From Acidobacteriota bacterium (GTDB lineage: Bacteria; Acidobacteriota; Holophagae; Holophagales; Holophagaceae): 36,298 bases of DNA. The position numbers and the translations under genes are program-made. Location of the stretch: NCBI GenBank assembly GCA_016213735.1, contig JACQZU010000008.1, positions 1 to 36,298 of the forward strand, read 5' to 3'. This document shows, one piece after another, positions 6,384 to 15,285 of the stretch. Below the pieces are notes generated by a model. The model saw only the letters and a list, made by a program, of their open reading frames with translations, had not been told where the DNA came from and did no database searches. Every line of letters starts with the position of its first letter. Position 1 is the stretch's first letter.

Positions 6384-6674
6384 GAATCCCGCAGGGTGGA
6401 ACGGCATCTCCGCAAGCAGCTGGGGCCCCCTGTCTCGAGCGAGGCCTTCGAGCGCCACGGCCGTCTCAGTGGACTCCGGAAATCCATGGCCTACACCTGG
6501 CGAAACGAAGGGGTGACCCTTCACTTCCTGGAGAACTCGGCGAGCGGCAATGCCAGCGTGCGTGGATTCCTGGACAGCTGGGCCGAGCAGGCCGCCCGGG
6601 AGGAAAAGGCATGGCGCGAGCGGGAAGCCACACCCCCCAAGGATGCCCCGGGGGGCAGGGCCCAGGCCGAGTGA
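6384..6674 (+). pseudogene. C-terminal part of the secreted protein after the in-frame stop
   Basis: Same frame as 6006-6383. It reads ESRRVERHLRKQLGPP, then a GRLSGLRKSMAYTWRN strand-like region, VTLHFLENS, and a charged helical tail (WAEQAAREEKAWRERE). The pattern (helix ending in K-x-L-G-x-P, then a W-containing strand and a hydrophobic strand) is what one expects as the second half of the domain begun upstream. A GTG at 6396 could start an independent 92-residue product, but I see no good ribosome-binding site before it. Confidence 0.5.
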
Positions 6675-6699
6675 GTCGAGGATCTGGACAGGAGGGCCA

Positions 6700-6981
6700 A
6701 TGAGATTCTGGGTTCTGTGGGGGTTCGACGCGGTCGTCGCAGCGGTGGGATTGGGGTTCTTCCTCGCCGGCCTCGCGGACCGGTCGGTTTCCTCTTTCAA
6801 TGCTCCGCTCTGGGCCGCCTTGCTGGTCTTCCTGGCGGGTGTGCTGGGGGGGAGCCTCCTCCTTCGATCGGCCGGTCACCCCTCGGTGGCCACCGGACTG
6901 CTCCTGGTCCTGGCCCTGCCGGCCCTGCTGGGGGGAATCCTTCTGCTCCTCATGATCCTCCTGAACCCGCGCTGGAACTGA
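6700..6981 (+). CDS. Small three-segment membrane protein, family often labelled osmoprotectant transporter permease
   Basis: 93 residues, starting MRFWVLWGFDAVVAAVGLGFF and ending NPRWN. Three hydrophobic helices lie at about 4-22, 36-55 and 62-86, with VGLADxSVSSFN-like polar residues between the first two (here AGLADRSVSSFN). From memory this layout, including the SVSSFN loop and the NPRWN end, matches a widespread small family that automated pipelines name osmoprotectant transporter permease; I know of no experimental support for that name. The ATG at 6700 has GGAGGG eight bases upstream; the longer frame from 6550 is rejected. The next gene follows after 21 bases. Confidence 0.75.
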   Translation: MRFWVLWGFDAVVAAVGLGFFLAGLADRSVSSFNAPLWAALLVFLAGVLGGSLLLRSAGHPSVATGLLLVLALPALLGGILLLLMILLNPRWN

Positions 6982-7002
6982 AGGGGAGAAGGTGATTCCG
7001 AA

Positions 7003-7338
7003 ATGACCGGACTTCGTTGGTTCCTTGGGATCACGGCAGCGGCGGGGGCGGCCGGGTGGCTGGCGATTGCGCTTCTTGGGAACGAGTTTCGGCGATCCTT
7101 CGGGGCCTCCGGGACAGACGCCCTCACCGCCCTCGCACCCCCCGCGGCGATGCTGCTGGCACTTGCAACCGTCCTCCTTCCGGCCTACCGGGGCCTCCTG
7201 CACGCCTCGGCGGTCCTGTTCGCCCTCGCATCCGTCGGTCTGGTGTGGGTCCTGAGGGAATCCCTCTTCGTCGGAATCTGCGGCCTTTCCTTCCTGGCCC
7301 TCTGGTTCATCTACTACTGGCGCGCGGCCTGGTCATGA
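7003..7338 (+). CDS. Small membrane protein
   Basis: 111 residues with four hydrophobic segments (about 6-23, 44-60, 64-80 and 86-105) and a polar NEFRRSFGASGTDA loop after the first. The ATG at 7003 is preceded by GGGAGAAGG. In my recollection a protein of this type often sits beside the NPRWN-ending family, so the two may work together; the reaction or substrate is unknown. Its stop overlaps the start of the HEAT-like gene (ATGA), so the three are likely co-translated. Confidence 0.7.
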   Translation: MTGLRWFLGITAAAGAAGWLAIALLGNEFRRSFGASGTDALTALAPPAAMLLALATVLLPAYRGLLHASAVLFALASVGLVWVLRESLFVGICGLSFLALWFIYYWRAAWS

Positions 7339-8081
7339 ACCCCGGGGATCCAACAAGAAGGTCCCTGGACCCGGCCGTCGCCCCGACCGCCCTGGAGCGG
7401 TTCACCTGCAGCCTCGAGGCCTCGGAGCCGGACTTCAGGGAATCCTTGGATCTGGAGGCCCTACAGCAGACCGCGGGCACCGACCGGTCCGAGGCGGAGG
7501 CAATCCTCCTCCGGCGTGCGGCGGAGGAGGACGACTGGCGGGTTCCCCCCGCCATCGCATCGATCGGGCTGCATCGCGCCATTCCGGTGATGGAGGAACG
7601 ACTTCCGCAGGCGCGGGGGAGGATGCGGCTGGCCCTTGCCCGGTCCCTCGTCTCGCTGGGTGCGCTCAGGCGGATGGATGAAACCGTCGCCGCCATGCTC
7701 GAGGACGGGGACCGCGAGGAGGGGATCTCCGCCCTCGCGGCCTCGGAAGGCCTGTCGTCACCGGAGGTTCTGGCCGCCCTGGCGCGGGCCTGCACCCACC
7801 ACCCGAGCCCCGAAGTCAGGGTGAACGCCGGGGCGCACCTCTTCTGCGCCTGCGGGGAGACCCGGGACCCGCTTGCCTGGGAATTCAGGCCGCTCTACCT
7901 CCAACTGGGGGATCCCGATGAAGCCAGGCGACAGGAAGCCTTCCAAACCGTCTGCAACACCCTCCGCCTCCCTCAGGACCTCCTGGTCCAGCAGGGGGGG
8001 ATTCCCGACAGGAATTCAAAGCAGCCGGATCACCGGGAGACCGAAAAGGGGAGCGAGGATGAAAAGCCAGAATCCTGCTAG
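7335..8081 (+). CDS. HEAT-repeat-like protein
   Basis: 248 residues, soluble and helical, with no signal peptide. Pairs of amphipathic helices recur from about residue 50 to 210 (for example MRLALARSLVSLGALRRMDETVAAML and PEVLAALARACTHHPSPEVRVNAGAHLFCACG), the look of HEAT-type repeats that bind proteins. The C-terminus is polar and likely disordered. The start ATG overlaps the previous stop; the open frame upstream of it is a shadow of the preceding gene. Its last 66 bases overlap the 3' end of a minus-strand membrane protein gene. Confidence 0.7.
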   Translation: MNPGDPTRRSLDPAVAPTALERFTCSLEASEPDFRESLDLEALQQTAGTDRSEAEAILLRRAAEEDDWRVPPAIASIGLHRAIPVMEERLPQARGRMRLALARSLVSLGALRRMDETVAAMLEDGDREEGISALAASEGLSSPEVLAALARACTHHPSPEVRVNAGAHLFCACGETRDPLAWEFRPLYLQLGDPDEARRQEAFQTVCNTLRLPQDLLVQQGGIPDRNSKQPDHRETEKGSEDEKPESC

Positions 8082-8327
8082 GAGGAGAGGGAGAAGCAGG
8101 GTGGCCGCGGCCAGTAGGGCCCACTTGCGTCCCGCCGGCTTGGCCGGGACGAGGGCCCCCCACAACAACCCCGCGCCCAGAGAGCCGAAGAAGGCCGCGC
8201 CTTCTGCGGTTCCGGACAGCCGACCCGCCGGGAGGATCGACCCCGCCAAGAAGGCCAGGGTCAGGACCAGAAAGGGAGCGGACAAGGCCCCGGCGAACCA
8301 TCCCCAACCTGACCCCCGGACGCCCAT
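8016..8327 (-). CDS. Small membrane protein
   Basis: 103 residues from an ATG at 8327 (MGVRGSGWGWFAGALSA). Four hydrophobic segments follow one another with short polar turns, the last being LLPLLLAGFWLFILAPLFGLPVI. The frame stays open upstream to 8456, but that part is polar and low-complexity. The convergent 66-base overlap with the HEAT-like gene is a warning, yet the hydrophobic pattern on the minus strand is clear, so I keep it at moderate confidence. Family unknown. Confidence 0.55.
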   Translation of the reverse strand: MGVRGSGWGWFAGALSAPFLVLTLAFLAGSILPAGRLSGTAEGAAFFGSLGAGLLWGALVPAKPAGRKWALLAAATLLLPLLLAGFWLFILAPLFGLPVIRLL

Positions 8328-8454
8328 GGGCCCAGCATAACCCCGCCCCCGCCTCCGTTCCCCTGGGGACGGGCACCCGGTCAAACGCACCATCCGCCCT
8401 GTCATGCCCAACCCCGGAGCAAACCCCACTCCAATGTCCAAAGTGGAATCCCCC

Positions 8455-9609
8455 ATGAAGCCCCTCGACCCTTCCCGCGCGCCTTTTCAATCCCCGCCCG
8501 GCGGTCAACCCACACCCTCTCAGGCGAAGCGCCGAGCCTTGATCGTCGTCCAGGGACTGGGCGCCCTCAGCCTGGTGGCGTATCCGGGCGTGCTGGTGGC
8601 TTCCGTCATGGCTCTGGCGGCCCCCGGGCACGGGCTCGCCCAGGTGGTGGGTCGAGGGATCGCCCTCCTGGGGATTTCCTATCCTCTGGCCTGGGGCCTG
8701 CTCTATTGGCTTTCCTGGCGGGCCTTCCGACGGGGCAGGCCGGGGCTGGCCCTGACCTTCGCCCTTCCTCCCCTGGTGTTCTCCCTCGCCGGTGTCGCCG
8801 TGCTGGCGGTGTCCGCCCTCTGGAGCGCCTCGATCCTGCGCGGTTTCGCCCGAGGGAACCTGCAGGAGGCGGAACGGATCCGCGCCGGGAACGCCCCGGC
8901 CGGCGCCGTGCTGCTGTACTCCCAGGGCGCCATGTCCCGCGCGGAACTGGAGCGGGTCATCCGCGCGGCGGACCAGGTGACCCTGTCCCGGCCGGTGGAG
9001 CGGCGCGAGGTGGAGGTGCCCGGGGTGCGGGTCACGACCTTTCCTGGAAGCGGGCCCGATCCGGGGCGGCGCCATTCCCCCCTCGCGATCGCCCTGCGTG
9101 AGAGCGGGCTCGACCGGCGTCTGGAGATGCGGGGGGCGGAACCGATGCTCGAGGCCGCCCGGCTGCTCATGCAGCGCGGCGCCCGACTGTCCGCGGAAGA
9201 GCAGGCTCGCGAGGGGACCCTGGTGTGGCTCGTGGACCTCCTGTCCCGGGATGGCCGGCTCCCGGATCCTGGGGCAGAACAGGAAAACCCCTTGGTGTGG
9301 AAGATCATGACAACCCCCCCTGGCTCCCAAGGAGCGGTGGCGGAGGCGATATTTTCCGCACGCGCCCGGCAGCCGGAGTTGCTGCGGGTGGCGACACGCA
9401 CCTACGGCACGCCCCTGCGCGCCGCCCTCCTGAGGGGAATGGGCCTGCGGGTCCGGGACCTGGTGAACAATGGGGCCGTGCTGTCCGCCAGCGAGCGGGC
9501 GATCCCCAGCCTGGTCCACCAGCTCGACCTGTGCTTCGACCTGCCGGTCAACGCCGGCCTCCGGGAGCGCTACGAGACCAATCTCAGGAACCCCGTCCCG
9601 GGGAGGTGA
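8455..9609 (+). CDS. Membrane-anchored protein with ankyrin-like C-terminal region
   Basis: 384 residues from the ATG at 8455 (MKPLDPSRAPF); ATGs at 8434 and 8404 in the same frame are possible alternatives and none has a strong ribosome-binding site. Three hydrophobic segments in the first 130 residues (ALIVVQGLGALSLVAYPGVLVAS, a long block ending LLYWLSW, and FALPPLVFSLAGVAVLAVSALW) anchor it. The rest is soluble, with helix-turn-helix units such as MLEAARLLMQRGARLSAEEQ and AALLRGMGLRVRDLVNNGAVLS that resemble degenerate ankyrin repeats. Likely a membrane-tethered binding protein; the partner is unknown. Confidence 0.7.
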   Translation: MKPLDPSRAPFQSPPGGQPTPSQAKRRALIVVQGLGALSLVAYPGVLVASVMALAAPGHGLAQVVGRGIALLGISYPLAWGLLYWLSWRAFRRGRPGLALTFALPPLVFSLAGVAVLAVSALWSASILRGFARGNLQEAERIRAGNAPAGAVLLYSQGAMSRAELERVIRAADQVTLSRPVERREVEVPGVRVTTFPGSGPDPGRRHSPLAIALRESGLDRRLEMRGAEPMLEAARLLMQRGARLSAEEQAREGTLVWLVDLLSRDGRLPDPGAEQENPLVWKIMTTPPGSQGAVAEAIFSARARQPELLRVATRTYGTPLRAALLRGMGLRVRDLVNNGAVLSASERAIPSLVHQLDLCFDLPVNAGLRERYETNLRNPVPGR

Positions 9610-9648
9610 CGGACGGGGGGCATCGGGGCCTCCAGCGTGGACAAGGAA

Positions 9649-9849
9649 TCACGAGGGTTTGCCTCGATGACGCCACCCCAGGATCGCCGCCAGGAACAGG
9701 AGCACCAGGCCCGCGGGCACCCCCGCCAGGGGAATCATCCCAGCCATCTCGTCGAAGGTCCGCCGTCCGGGCCCCGTGTTGAGTCCCCACCAGGCAAACG
9801 CTTCCAGGGCCATTCCGGCCAGGAACAACAACACGCAGACGGTTTTCAT
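9649..9849 (-). CDS. Small two-helix membrane protein
   Basis: 66 residues: MKTVCVLLFLAGMALEAFAWWG, a polar middle (NTGPGRRTFDEMAG), then MIPLAGVPAGLVLLFLAAILGW and a basic RHRGKPS end. Two transmembrane helices in a hairpin with both ends likely cytoplasmic. An ATGGAG lies about ten bases before the ATG. No family assigned. Confidence 0.6.
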   Translation of the reverse strand: MKTVCVLLFLAGMALEAFAWWGLNTGPGRRTFDEMAGMIPLAGVPAGLVLLFLAAILGWRHRGKPS

Positions 9850-9876
9850 GGAATGGGCTCCATTGGGAAGTATTCC

Positions 9877-10059
9877 TCAATAAGGGCGGGATTCCGGGGG
9901 GCATTTCTTCCAGCGGCAGGCCGGGTCGGTCCGGGGAAAACCGTCCTCGGGAGCCTGGCCGCCCTCAAGGAGGAAATGTTCGAGTGCCGTGATGGCTTCG
10001 GGCCACCGTCCCCGCTTGTGGGAATGGAGGCTGCTGCCCCCATGGCCTGACCTGTCCAC
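9877..10059 (-). CDS. Possible small soluble protein
   Basis: 60 residues; the middle ([20 protein letters not shown]) looks like a helix of a TPR-type fold and the end is Cys/Pro-rich. It would lie 27 bases upstream of the two-helix membrane gene on the same strand. The start is uncertain and falls close to the ribosome-binding site of the divergent RCC1 gene, so this may be a chance frame or a remnant. Confidence 0.25.
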   Translation of the reverse strand: MDRSGHGGSSLHSHKRGRWPEAITALEHFLLEGGQAPEDGFPRTDPACRWKKCPPESRPY

Positions 10060-10077
10060 CCCCTATTGGAGGTTTCC

Positions 10078-13017
10078 ATGCGTCCTTTCCCCCTCATCGT
10101 CTCTTCGGCCAGCCTGTTCCTGGCTCTTTCCATGACCCACTGCGGCGGAGGAGGAGGCGGGGGTGCCACCCCCCAGCCAGTTCCCGATCCGCAGATTTCC
10201 TCCTTCGGGCCGGCCAAGGCCACCATCAGCGCAGGGGAGGCGACCACCCTCACTGGTGTGTTCTCCAACGGCACCGGCACGGTTGACCAGGGGGTCGGCG
10301 CGGTCCAGAGCGGCACCGCGGTCACCACTGGAACCCTCACCAGCAGCAAGACCTTCACTTTGACGGTGACCAACACCGCCGGGAAAAGCACCACCTCCCA
10401 GGCCACGGTCAACGTCCTGGCGGCGCCGGTGATCAGCAGCTTCACCGCCAGTCCCGCCACCCTGACGACGGGAGAGAACACCCTGCTGACCTGGACCGTC
10501 TCGGGGGCCACGTCCCTGTCCCTGAACCAGGGCATCAATGACGTGACCGGAACGAGCAGCCGCACCGTCACCCCGCCGCAAGGGACGACCACCTACACCC
10601 TCACCGCCACCAACGCGGCCGGGGGCAGCAGCACGGCTTCGGTGACCGTCCAGGCGGTTCCCGCGCCGACGATCGCCAGTTTCACCTCTGCAAGCAGGAC
10701 CTTCGGGTTCTTCCAGGGCACCACCTTGACCGCCCAGTTCAGCGGCGGCGTGGGCACGCTCCTGCCGGGCAACATCCCGGTTCTCAGCGGGATCCCCGTG
10801 CCCGTTTCGCGCACCACGGCCTCGCGCTTTGTCCTCAGGGTGACCAACGCCGCCGGGCGGATCGCCACCAGCAGCCTGGTCGGTTTCCAGCCGGGCTCTG
10901 CCGTTGCGGCCGGGGACCGGTTCAGCATCTTCCTGAAGGCCGATGGAAGCGTGTGGAGCACGGGGTACAACTTCAACGGCCAGCTTGGCGACGGCAGCCT
11001 CCTCGACCGGGGCGCTCCCGTCGCGGTGCAGGGCATGACGGGCTGCCTCGCGGTGGCCACCGGGGCCTACCACGGAATGGCCCTCAAGCAGGACGGAACG
11101 GTCTGGACCTGGGGCTGGAATCAGTCCGGCCAGCTGGGGGACGGCACCAACACCGACCGGAATTCGCCCGTCATGGTCCCCGGCCTGACGAACGTGATCG
11201 CCATCAGCGCCGGCCAGCTCCACGGTCTGGCCCTGCGCCAGGACGGCACCCTCTGGACCTGGGGCGCCAACCACGCCGGCCAGCTCGGGGATGGGAGCAC
11301 CACCTACCGGCCCACGGCGGCCCCCGTGCCCGGGCTGACCGGCGTGGTCGGAATGGCTGGGGGTTGGGGGCACACCCTCGCCCTCAAGGAGGACGGCACC
11401 GTCGTGGCCTTCGGGGCCAACGCCCAGGGCCAGTTGGGCCTCGGCAGCACCGCCAACAGCCTGGTGCCCCTGCCGGTCCCCGGCCTGACCGGGGTGGTCC
11501 GCCTCGGTTCGGGAAACTACAGCAGTTATGCCCTCAAGGCGGACGGCAGCATGGTCGCCTGGGGGGACAACACCCACTCGCAGCTCGGGGACGGCACGAC
11601 GATTCAACGGAACGCCCCGGTTCAAGTCACTGGTTTGAATGAGATTACGATTCTGGCCACCGGAAGCACCAATGGTCACTTCCTCGCCGCTGCCCTCGAC
11701 GGAGGCATCTACGCCTGGGGCCGGAATGACTTCGGCCAGCTCGGGGTGGGTGACCTGGTGAATCGCAACGTGGCCACCCTGCAGGGGTCCGGGGCTCCGA
11801 CGCCGGCCGCCCTCGCCGCGGGAATGTATTTCACCCTGGAACTTGGCCACGACGGCATCCTGACCGCTGCGGGAAGCAATTCCTCCGGCCAGCTCGGCGC
11901 CGGGGTCGCTCCGTGGAGAAACGCGCCGGCCCCCATTCCTGGGCTGGCCGCGAACACCACGCCCTGGACCGGGGGGAGCCGCAGCTGGAACGGATTCGCG
12001 ATTCTGCCCGACGGGACGCTCAAGAGCTGGGGGATGGGGGGCTATGGCGTAACCGGGGATGGGAACATGGCGGACCACTCCGTGCCGGCGACAGTTCCAG
12101 GGGTCTCCGGGGTTGCCGCCATGGCCGCCGGTGTGAGCCATGCGCTGGCCCTGAAGGCCGATGGGACCGTGCTGGCCTGGGGCTGGAACCACAAGGGCCA
12201 GCTTGGAGACGGAACCACGACGAACCGCACCGCTCCGGCCCCGGTCCCCGGACTGTTGGGAGTCATCGCCATCGCCGCGTCGGTGTACGCCAGCTTCGCC
12301 CTGAAGAGCGACGGGACCGTCTGGGCCTGGGGGTCCAACGGATATTCGGAACTTGGCGGAGGCCCTGCCCCGGCCCAGCGGACCGAACCCTACCAGGTTC
12401 CCGGACTCGGCGGCGTCACCGCCATCTCCGCCGGCGACGGACACGTCCTGGTCCGGAAGAGTGACGGCACCGTGTGGGCCTGGGGCTACAACTACTACGG
12501 CCAGATCGGGGATGGAACGACGGTCTCCCGCAGCGCCCCCTACCAGGTTCCTGGACTCTCCGACATGATTGCCGTGTCCGCCGGGATGAATGAAAGCTAC
12601 GCCCTGAACGCGGATGGATCGGTCTGGGCCTGGGGTGCGGACTTTGCAGGGCAGATGGGAGACGGGGCGCCCGCGGCGAATCGGCTCTCCCCCTTCCAGG
12701 TTCCCGGAATCGGCGGGGTGGCCTCCATCCACGCTGGCAACGGCTTCCTCCTCGCACTCAAGAGCGACGGCAGCGTCTGGGGCTGGGGCTGGAACACCTA
12801 CGGTCAGCTCGGGGATGGGACCAACACGAACCGCAATGCTCCGGCGCCCACGGGCCTCACGGGAGTCCTGAGCCTTTCCGTCGGCAGCAGCTATGTCGTG
12901 GCGGTCAAGTCCGATCACACCCTGGTGTCCTGGGGGGCCGACTCCTACGGACAGCTGGCCTCGGGGAGGGCCCTGCGGTTCCAGGTGCCCACGAGCTTCC
13001 CTGTGGATCTCTGGTAG
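10078..13017 (+). CDS. Large putative lipoprotein with Ig-like domains and 14 RCC1 repeats
   Basis: 979 residues. A hydrophobic signal ([14 protein letters not shown]) ends at Cys22 followed by seven glycines, a spacer typical of surface lipoproteins, although the THC box is a poor match to a standard lipobox. Residues about 37-285 form three Ig-like beta domains ([30 protein letters not shown] and [13 protein letters not shown] starts, each ending in a TLTVTNxAG-like strand). From about 290 to the end there are 14 RCC1 units with the signature DGTVWxWGxNxxGQLGDGT. Since one RCC1 propeller uses seven units, this fits two propellers. The ATG at 10078 has GGAGG at good spacing. Likely cell-surface binding or adhesion; ligand unknown. 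It stands alone in its orientation. Confidence 0.88.
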   Translation: MRPFPLIVSSASLFLALSMTHCGGGGGGGATPQPVPDPQISSFGPAKATISAGEATTLTGVFSNGTGTVDQGVGAVQSGTAVTTGTLTSSKTFTLTVTNTAGKSTTSQATVNVLAAPVISSFTASPATLTTGENTLLTWTVSGATSLSLNQGINDVTGTSSRTVTPPQGTTTYTLTATNAAGGSSTASVTVQAVPAPTIASFTSASRTFGFFQGTTLTAQFSGGVGTLLPGNIPVLSGIPVPVSRTTASRFVLRVTNAAGRIATSSLVGFQPGSAVAAGDRFSIFLKADGSVWSTGYNFNGQLGDGSLLDRGAPVAVQGMTGCLAVATGAYHGMALKQDGTVWTWGWNQSGQLGDGTNTDRNSPVMVPGLTNVIAISAGQLHGLALRQDGTLWTWGANHAGQLGDGSTTYRPTAAPVPGLTGVVGMAGGWGHTLALKEDGTVVAFGANAQGQLGLGSTANSLVPLPVPGLTGVVRLGSGNYSSYALKADGSMVAWGDNTHSQLGDGTTIQRNAPVQVTGLNEITILATGSTNGHFLAAALDGGIYAWGRNDFGQLGVGDLVNRNVATLQGSGAPTPAALAAGMYFTLELGHDGILTAAGSNSSGQLGAGVAPWRNAPAPIPGLAANTTPWTGGSRSWNGFAILPDGTLKSWGMGGYGVTGDGNMADHSVPATVPGVSGVAAMAAGVSHALALKADGTVLAWGWNHKGQLGDGTTTNRTAPAPVPGLLGVIAIAASVYASFALKSDGTVWAWGSNGYSELGGGPAPAQRTEPYQVPGLGGVTAISAGDGHVLVRKSDGTVWAWGYNYYGQIGDGTTVSRSAPYQVPGLSDMIAVSAGMNESYALNADGSVWAWGADFAGQMGDGAPAANRLSPFQVPGIGGVASIHAGNGFLLALKSDGSVWGWGWNTYGQLGDGTNTNRNAPAPTGLTGVLSLSVGSSYVVAVKSDHTLVSWGADSYGQLASGRALRFQVPTSFPVDLW

Positions 13018-13041
13018 TCAGACAGCACACCCGTCGTTTCA

Positions 13042-13085
13042 GGCGCAGGATCCTCCGGAATGGGATGACCCGGGGATCCTGCGCC
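13042..13085. repeat. Inverted repeat, REP-like, may end RCC1 transcription
   Basis: GGCGCAGGATCC pairs with GGATCCTGCGCC (12 perfect pairs) around a 20-base loop in which CCGG can pair again. The loop sequence GGAATGGGATGACCCGG can alternatively pair with GGTCATTCC just downstream. The GTCATTCC element is like those of palindromic intergenic repeats in other bacteria. There is no T-run. Confidence 0.5.
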
Positions 13086-13281
13086 CGCGTTCCCGGTCAT
13101 TCCCCGAGACGAGGGGGGTCCATCCGCAGACCCAGGGTGAACTGAGGGGTTCCCACCGACTTCACCTCCTGTCCCGGGGCCCCCGCGGTTCACGGCCCAC
13201 CCAAGGGAAGGCCCGTCATTGCCGGATTCCGACCGCGTTCGAGAAGAAACCCGGAGGGAGGCTCTCCGGATCCCTTTTCGG

Positions 13282-13311
13282 TTGGCGGCCTGGTGGATCG
13301 CCCGATACACT
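13282..13311 (+). promoter_or_regulatory. Likely thrS promoter
   Basis: TTGGCG, an 18-base spacer and TACACT. Transcription would start about 13318, giving a leader of roughly 40 bases that begins at the hairpin 13317-13334. Confidence 0.5.
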
Positions 13312-13316
13312 GAAAT

Positions 13317-13334
13317 GCCCCCTGGTCTGGGGGC
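13317..13334 (+). promoter_or_regulatory. Leader hairpin before thrS
   Basis: GCCCCC, a TGGTCT loop and GGGGGC, followed by GATTTTGTTT. It looks like a short intrinsic terminator placed between promoter and start codon, so it may act in attenuation of thrS; it is much too short for a T-box. Confidence 0.45.
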
Positions 13335-13360
13335 GATTTTGTTTCTGCTAGGAGCCTGCC

Positions 13361-15277
13361 ATGCCCCTCCAGGTGCGCCTCCCCGATGACTCCATCCGGC
13401 AACTGCCGGACGGGGCCACCGGGACCACCCTGGCGGAAAGCATCGGTCCCAGGTTGGCCGAGGCGGCCCTGGGGGTCCGCCTGGACGGCGGGAAGCTGCA
13501 GGATCTGGGAACCCCCCTCTTGGATGGGCAGAAGGTCGCCATCGTCACCAGCAAGGACCCCGAAGCCCTGGACCTGCTCCGGCACTCGACGGCCCACCTC
13601 CTCGCGCAGGCGGTGAAGAGGCTTTTCCCCGCCGCCAAGGTGGGGATCGGGCCCGTGATCGAGGATGGCTTCTACTACGACTTCCTGGTGGAAAAGGCCT
13701 TCACCCCCGAGGACCTGGCCGCCATCGAGGCCGAGATGATGCGCATTTCGCGTGAGGACCTGCCCGTCGTCCGGGAGGAGATGCCCCGCAACGCTGCCGT
13801 GGAGCGTTTCCGAGCGATGGGCGAACAGCTCAAGGTGGAAGTGGTATCCGACATTCCGGAGGGCGAGACCATCAGCGGTTATCGCCAGGGGGACTTCTAT
13901 GACCTCTGCCGGGGACCCCATGTGCCCAGCACGGGGAAACTCAAGGCCTTCAAGCTCCTCCACACCGCCGGCGCCTACTGGAAGGGGGACGAGCGGAATC
14001 CCATGTTGTGCCGGATCTACGGCACCGCATGGTTCTCCCAGAAGGACCTGGAGGAGCACCTGAAGCGCCTCGAGGAGGCCAAGGCCCGGGATCACAGGAA
14101 GCTCGGGCGGGAGCTGGACCTCTATTCCTTCCACCCCGAGGCCCCCGCCTCGCCCTTCTTCCACCCCAAGGGGACCGTGGTCTACAACGCCCTGGTGGAC
14201 TACATCCGGGAGCTGTACCACAAGTACGGGTACCGCGAGGTGATCACGCCCCAGATCCTGGACGTTTCATTGTGGAAGACCAGCGGACATTACGAGAACT
14301 ACGCCGAGAACATGTACTTCACCACCGCCGAGGAGCGGGAGTACGCGGTGAAGCCCATGAACTGCCCCGGGCACTGCCTGCTCTTCGGGAGCGCCAAGCG
14401 CAGCTACCGGGAGCTTCCGATGCGCATCGCGGACTTCGGCAGGCTCCACCGCTTCGAACGAAGCGGCGTGACCCACGGCCTGACGCGGGTGCGGACCTTC
14501 TGCCAGGACGACGCCCACCTGTTCTGCGAACCTGAGCACATCAAGGAGGAAATGGCCTCCTTCCTCGCCCTACTGAAGGAGGTCTACGACACCTTCGGCT
14601 TCCACGAGATGCGCGTGGCGCTCTCCACCCGCCCCGAAAAACGCCTGGGTTCGGACGAGGTCTGGGATGCGGGCGAGAAGGCCCTGGCCGACGCCATGAC
14701 CGAGGCGGGCATGGCCTTCACCCTGAATCCGGGCGAGGGTGCCTTCTACGGGCCCAAGATCGAGTTCCAGATCCTGGACGCCCTGCGCCGCCCGTGGCAG
14801 CTGGGGACCCTCCAGGTGGACTACATGCTCCCCGAGCGCTTCAAGCTCCGCTACACCCGGGCCGACGGACACGAGGGACAGCCCGTCATGCTCCACCGGG
14901 CCATCCTGGGAAGCCTGGAAAGGTTCATGGGAATCCTGGTGGAGCACACGGCCGGGGCCTTCCCTGTCTGGCTGGCGCCGGTCCAGGCGGCCATCCTTCC
15001 CATCACCGACCGCGCCCACGCCTATGCCCGGCAGGTCCAGGAGGAAGCCCAGGCCCTCGGCCTCCGGACCGACCTGGACCTGCGCAACGAGAAGATCAAC
15101 GCCAAAATCCGGGACCACCAGCTGATGAAGGTGCCCTACATGCTGGTCCTCGGAGACCGGGAAGCCGCGGCGGCCCAGGTTTCCGTCCGGCACCGGCACG
15201 CAGGGGACCAGGGCGTGACCCCCACCGCCGCGTTCCTGGAGCGGCTCCGGGACGAGGCCCGGACCAGGGCCCATTGA
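13361..15277 (+). CDS. thrS: Threonyl-tRNA synthetase
   Basis: 638 residues, the usual length. It charges tRNA-Thr with threonine using ATP. Domains in order: TGS (1-62), the editing domain with its HSTAH zinc-like motif at about residue 75 and GPVIEDGFYYDF, then the class II catalytic core with MNCPGHC (about 333; Cys is a zinc ligand), motif 2 (RFERSGVTHGLTRVRTFCQDD), motif 3 (HRAILGSLERFMG) and a C-terminal anticodon-binding domain starting near PVWLAPVQ. The ATG at 13361 follows TAGGAGCC. It heads the thrS-infC-rpmI-rplT-pheST order known from many bacteria, but infC and rplT have promoters of their own here. Confidence 0.98.
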   Translation: MPLQVRLPDDSIRQLPDGATGTTLAESIGPRLAEAALGVRLDGGKLQDLGTPLLDGQKVAIVTSKDPEALDLLRHSTAHLLAQAVKRLFPAAKVGIGPVIEDGFYYDFLVEKAFTPEDLAAIEAEMMRISREDLPVVREEMPRNAAVERFRAMGEQLKVEVVSDIPEGETISGYRQGDFYDLCRGPHVPSTGKLKAFKLLHTAGAYWKGDERNPMLCRIYGTAWFSQKDLEEHLKRLEEAKARDHRKLGRELDLYSFHPEAPASPFFHPKGTVVYNALVDYIRELYHKYGYREVITPQILDVSLWKTSGHYENYAENMYFTTAEEREYAVKPMNCPGHCLLFGSAKRSYRELPMRIADFGRLHRFERSGVTHGLTRVRTFCQDDAHLFCEPEHIKEEMASFLALLKEVYDTFGFHEMRVALSTRPEKRLGSDEVWDAGEKALADAMTEAGMAFTLNPGEGAFYGPKIEFQILDALRRPWQLGTLQVDYMLPERFKLRYTRADGHEGQPVMLHRAILGSLERFMGILVEHTAGAFPVWLAPVQAAILPITDRAHAYARQVQEEAQALGLRTDLDLRNEKINAKIRDHQLMKVPYMLVLGDREAAAAQVSVRHRHAGDQGVTPTAAFLERLRDEARTRAH

Positions 15278-15285
15278 ACTTCCCA

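Larger units (their letters stand above)
13018..13360. other. 343-base intergenic region between RCC1 gene and thrS
   Basis: No gene seen. It holds the long inverted repeat at 13042-13085, then related half-sites (CCCGGTCATTCCCC near 13094-13110), a stretch with nothing recognisable, and the thrS promoter and leader hairpin at its right end. Confidence 0.5.

Noticed and set aside
7885-9519. 544-codon minus-strand frame
   Set aside because: Compositionally biased and opposite the ankyrin-like protein; only the small membrane protein in another minus-strand frame (8016-8327) has a believable pattern.
10063-12918. 951-codon minus-strand frame opposite the RCC1 gene
   Set aside because: Mirror of the RCC1 repeats; the plus strand has the recognised motif and ribosome-binding site.
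13317-13360. T-box leader for thrS
   Set aside because: Far too short, with no T-box sequence or specifier loop.
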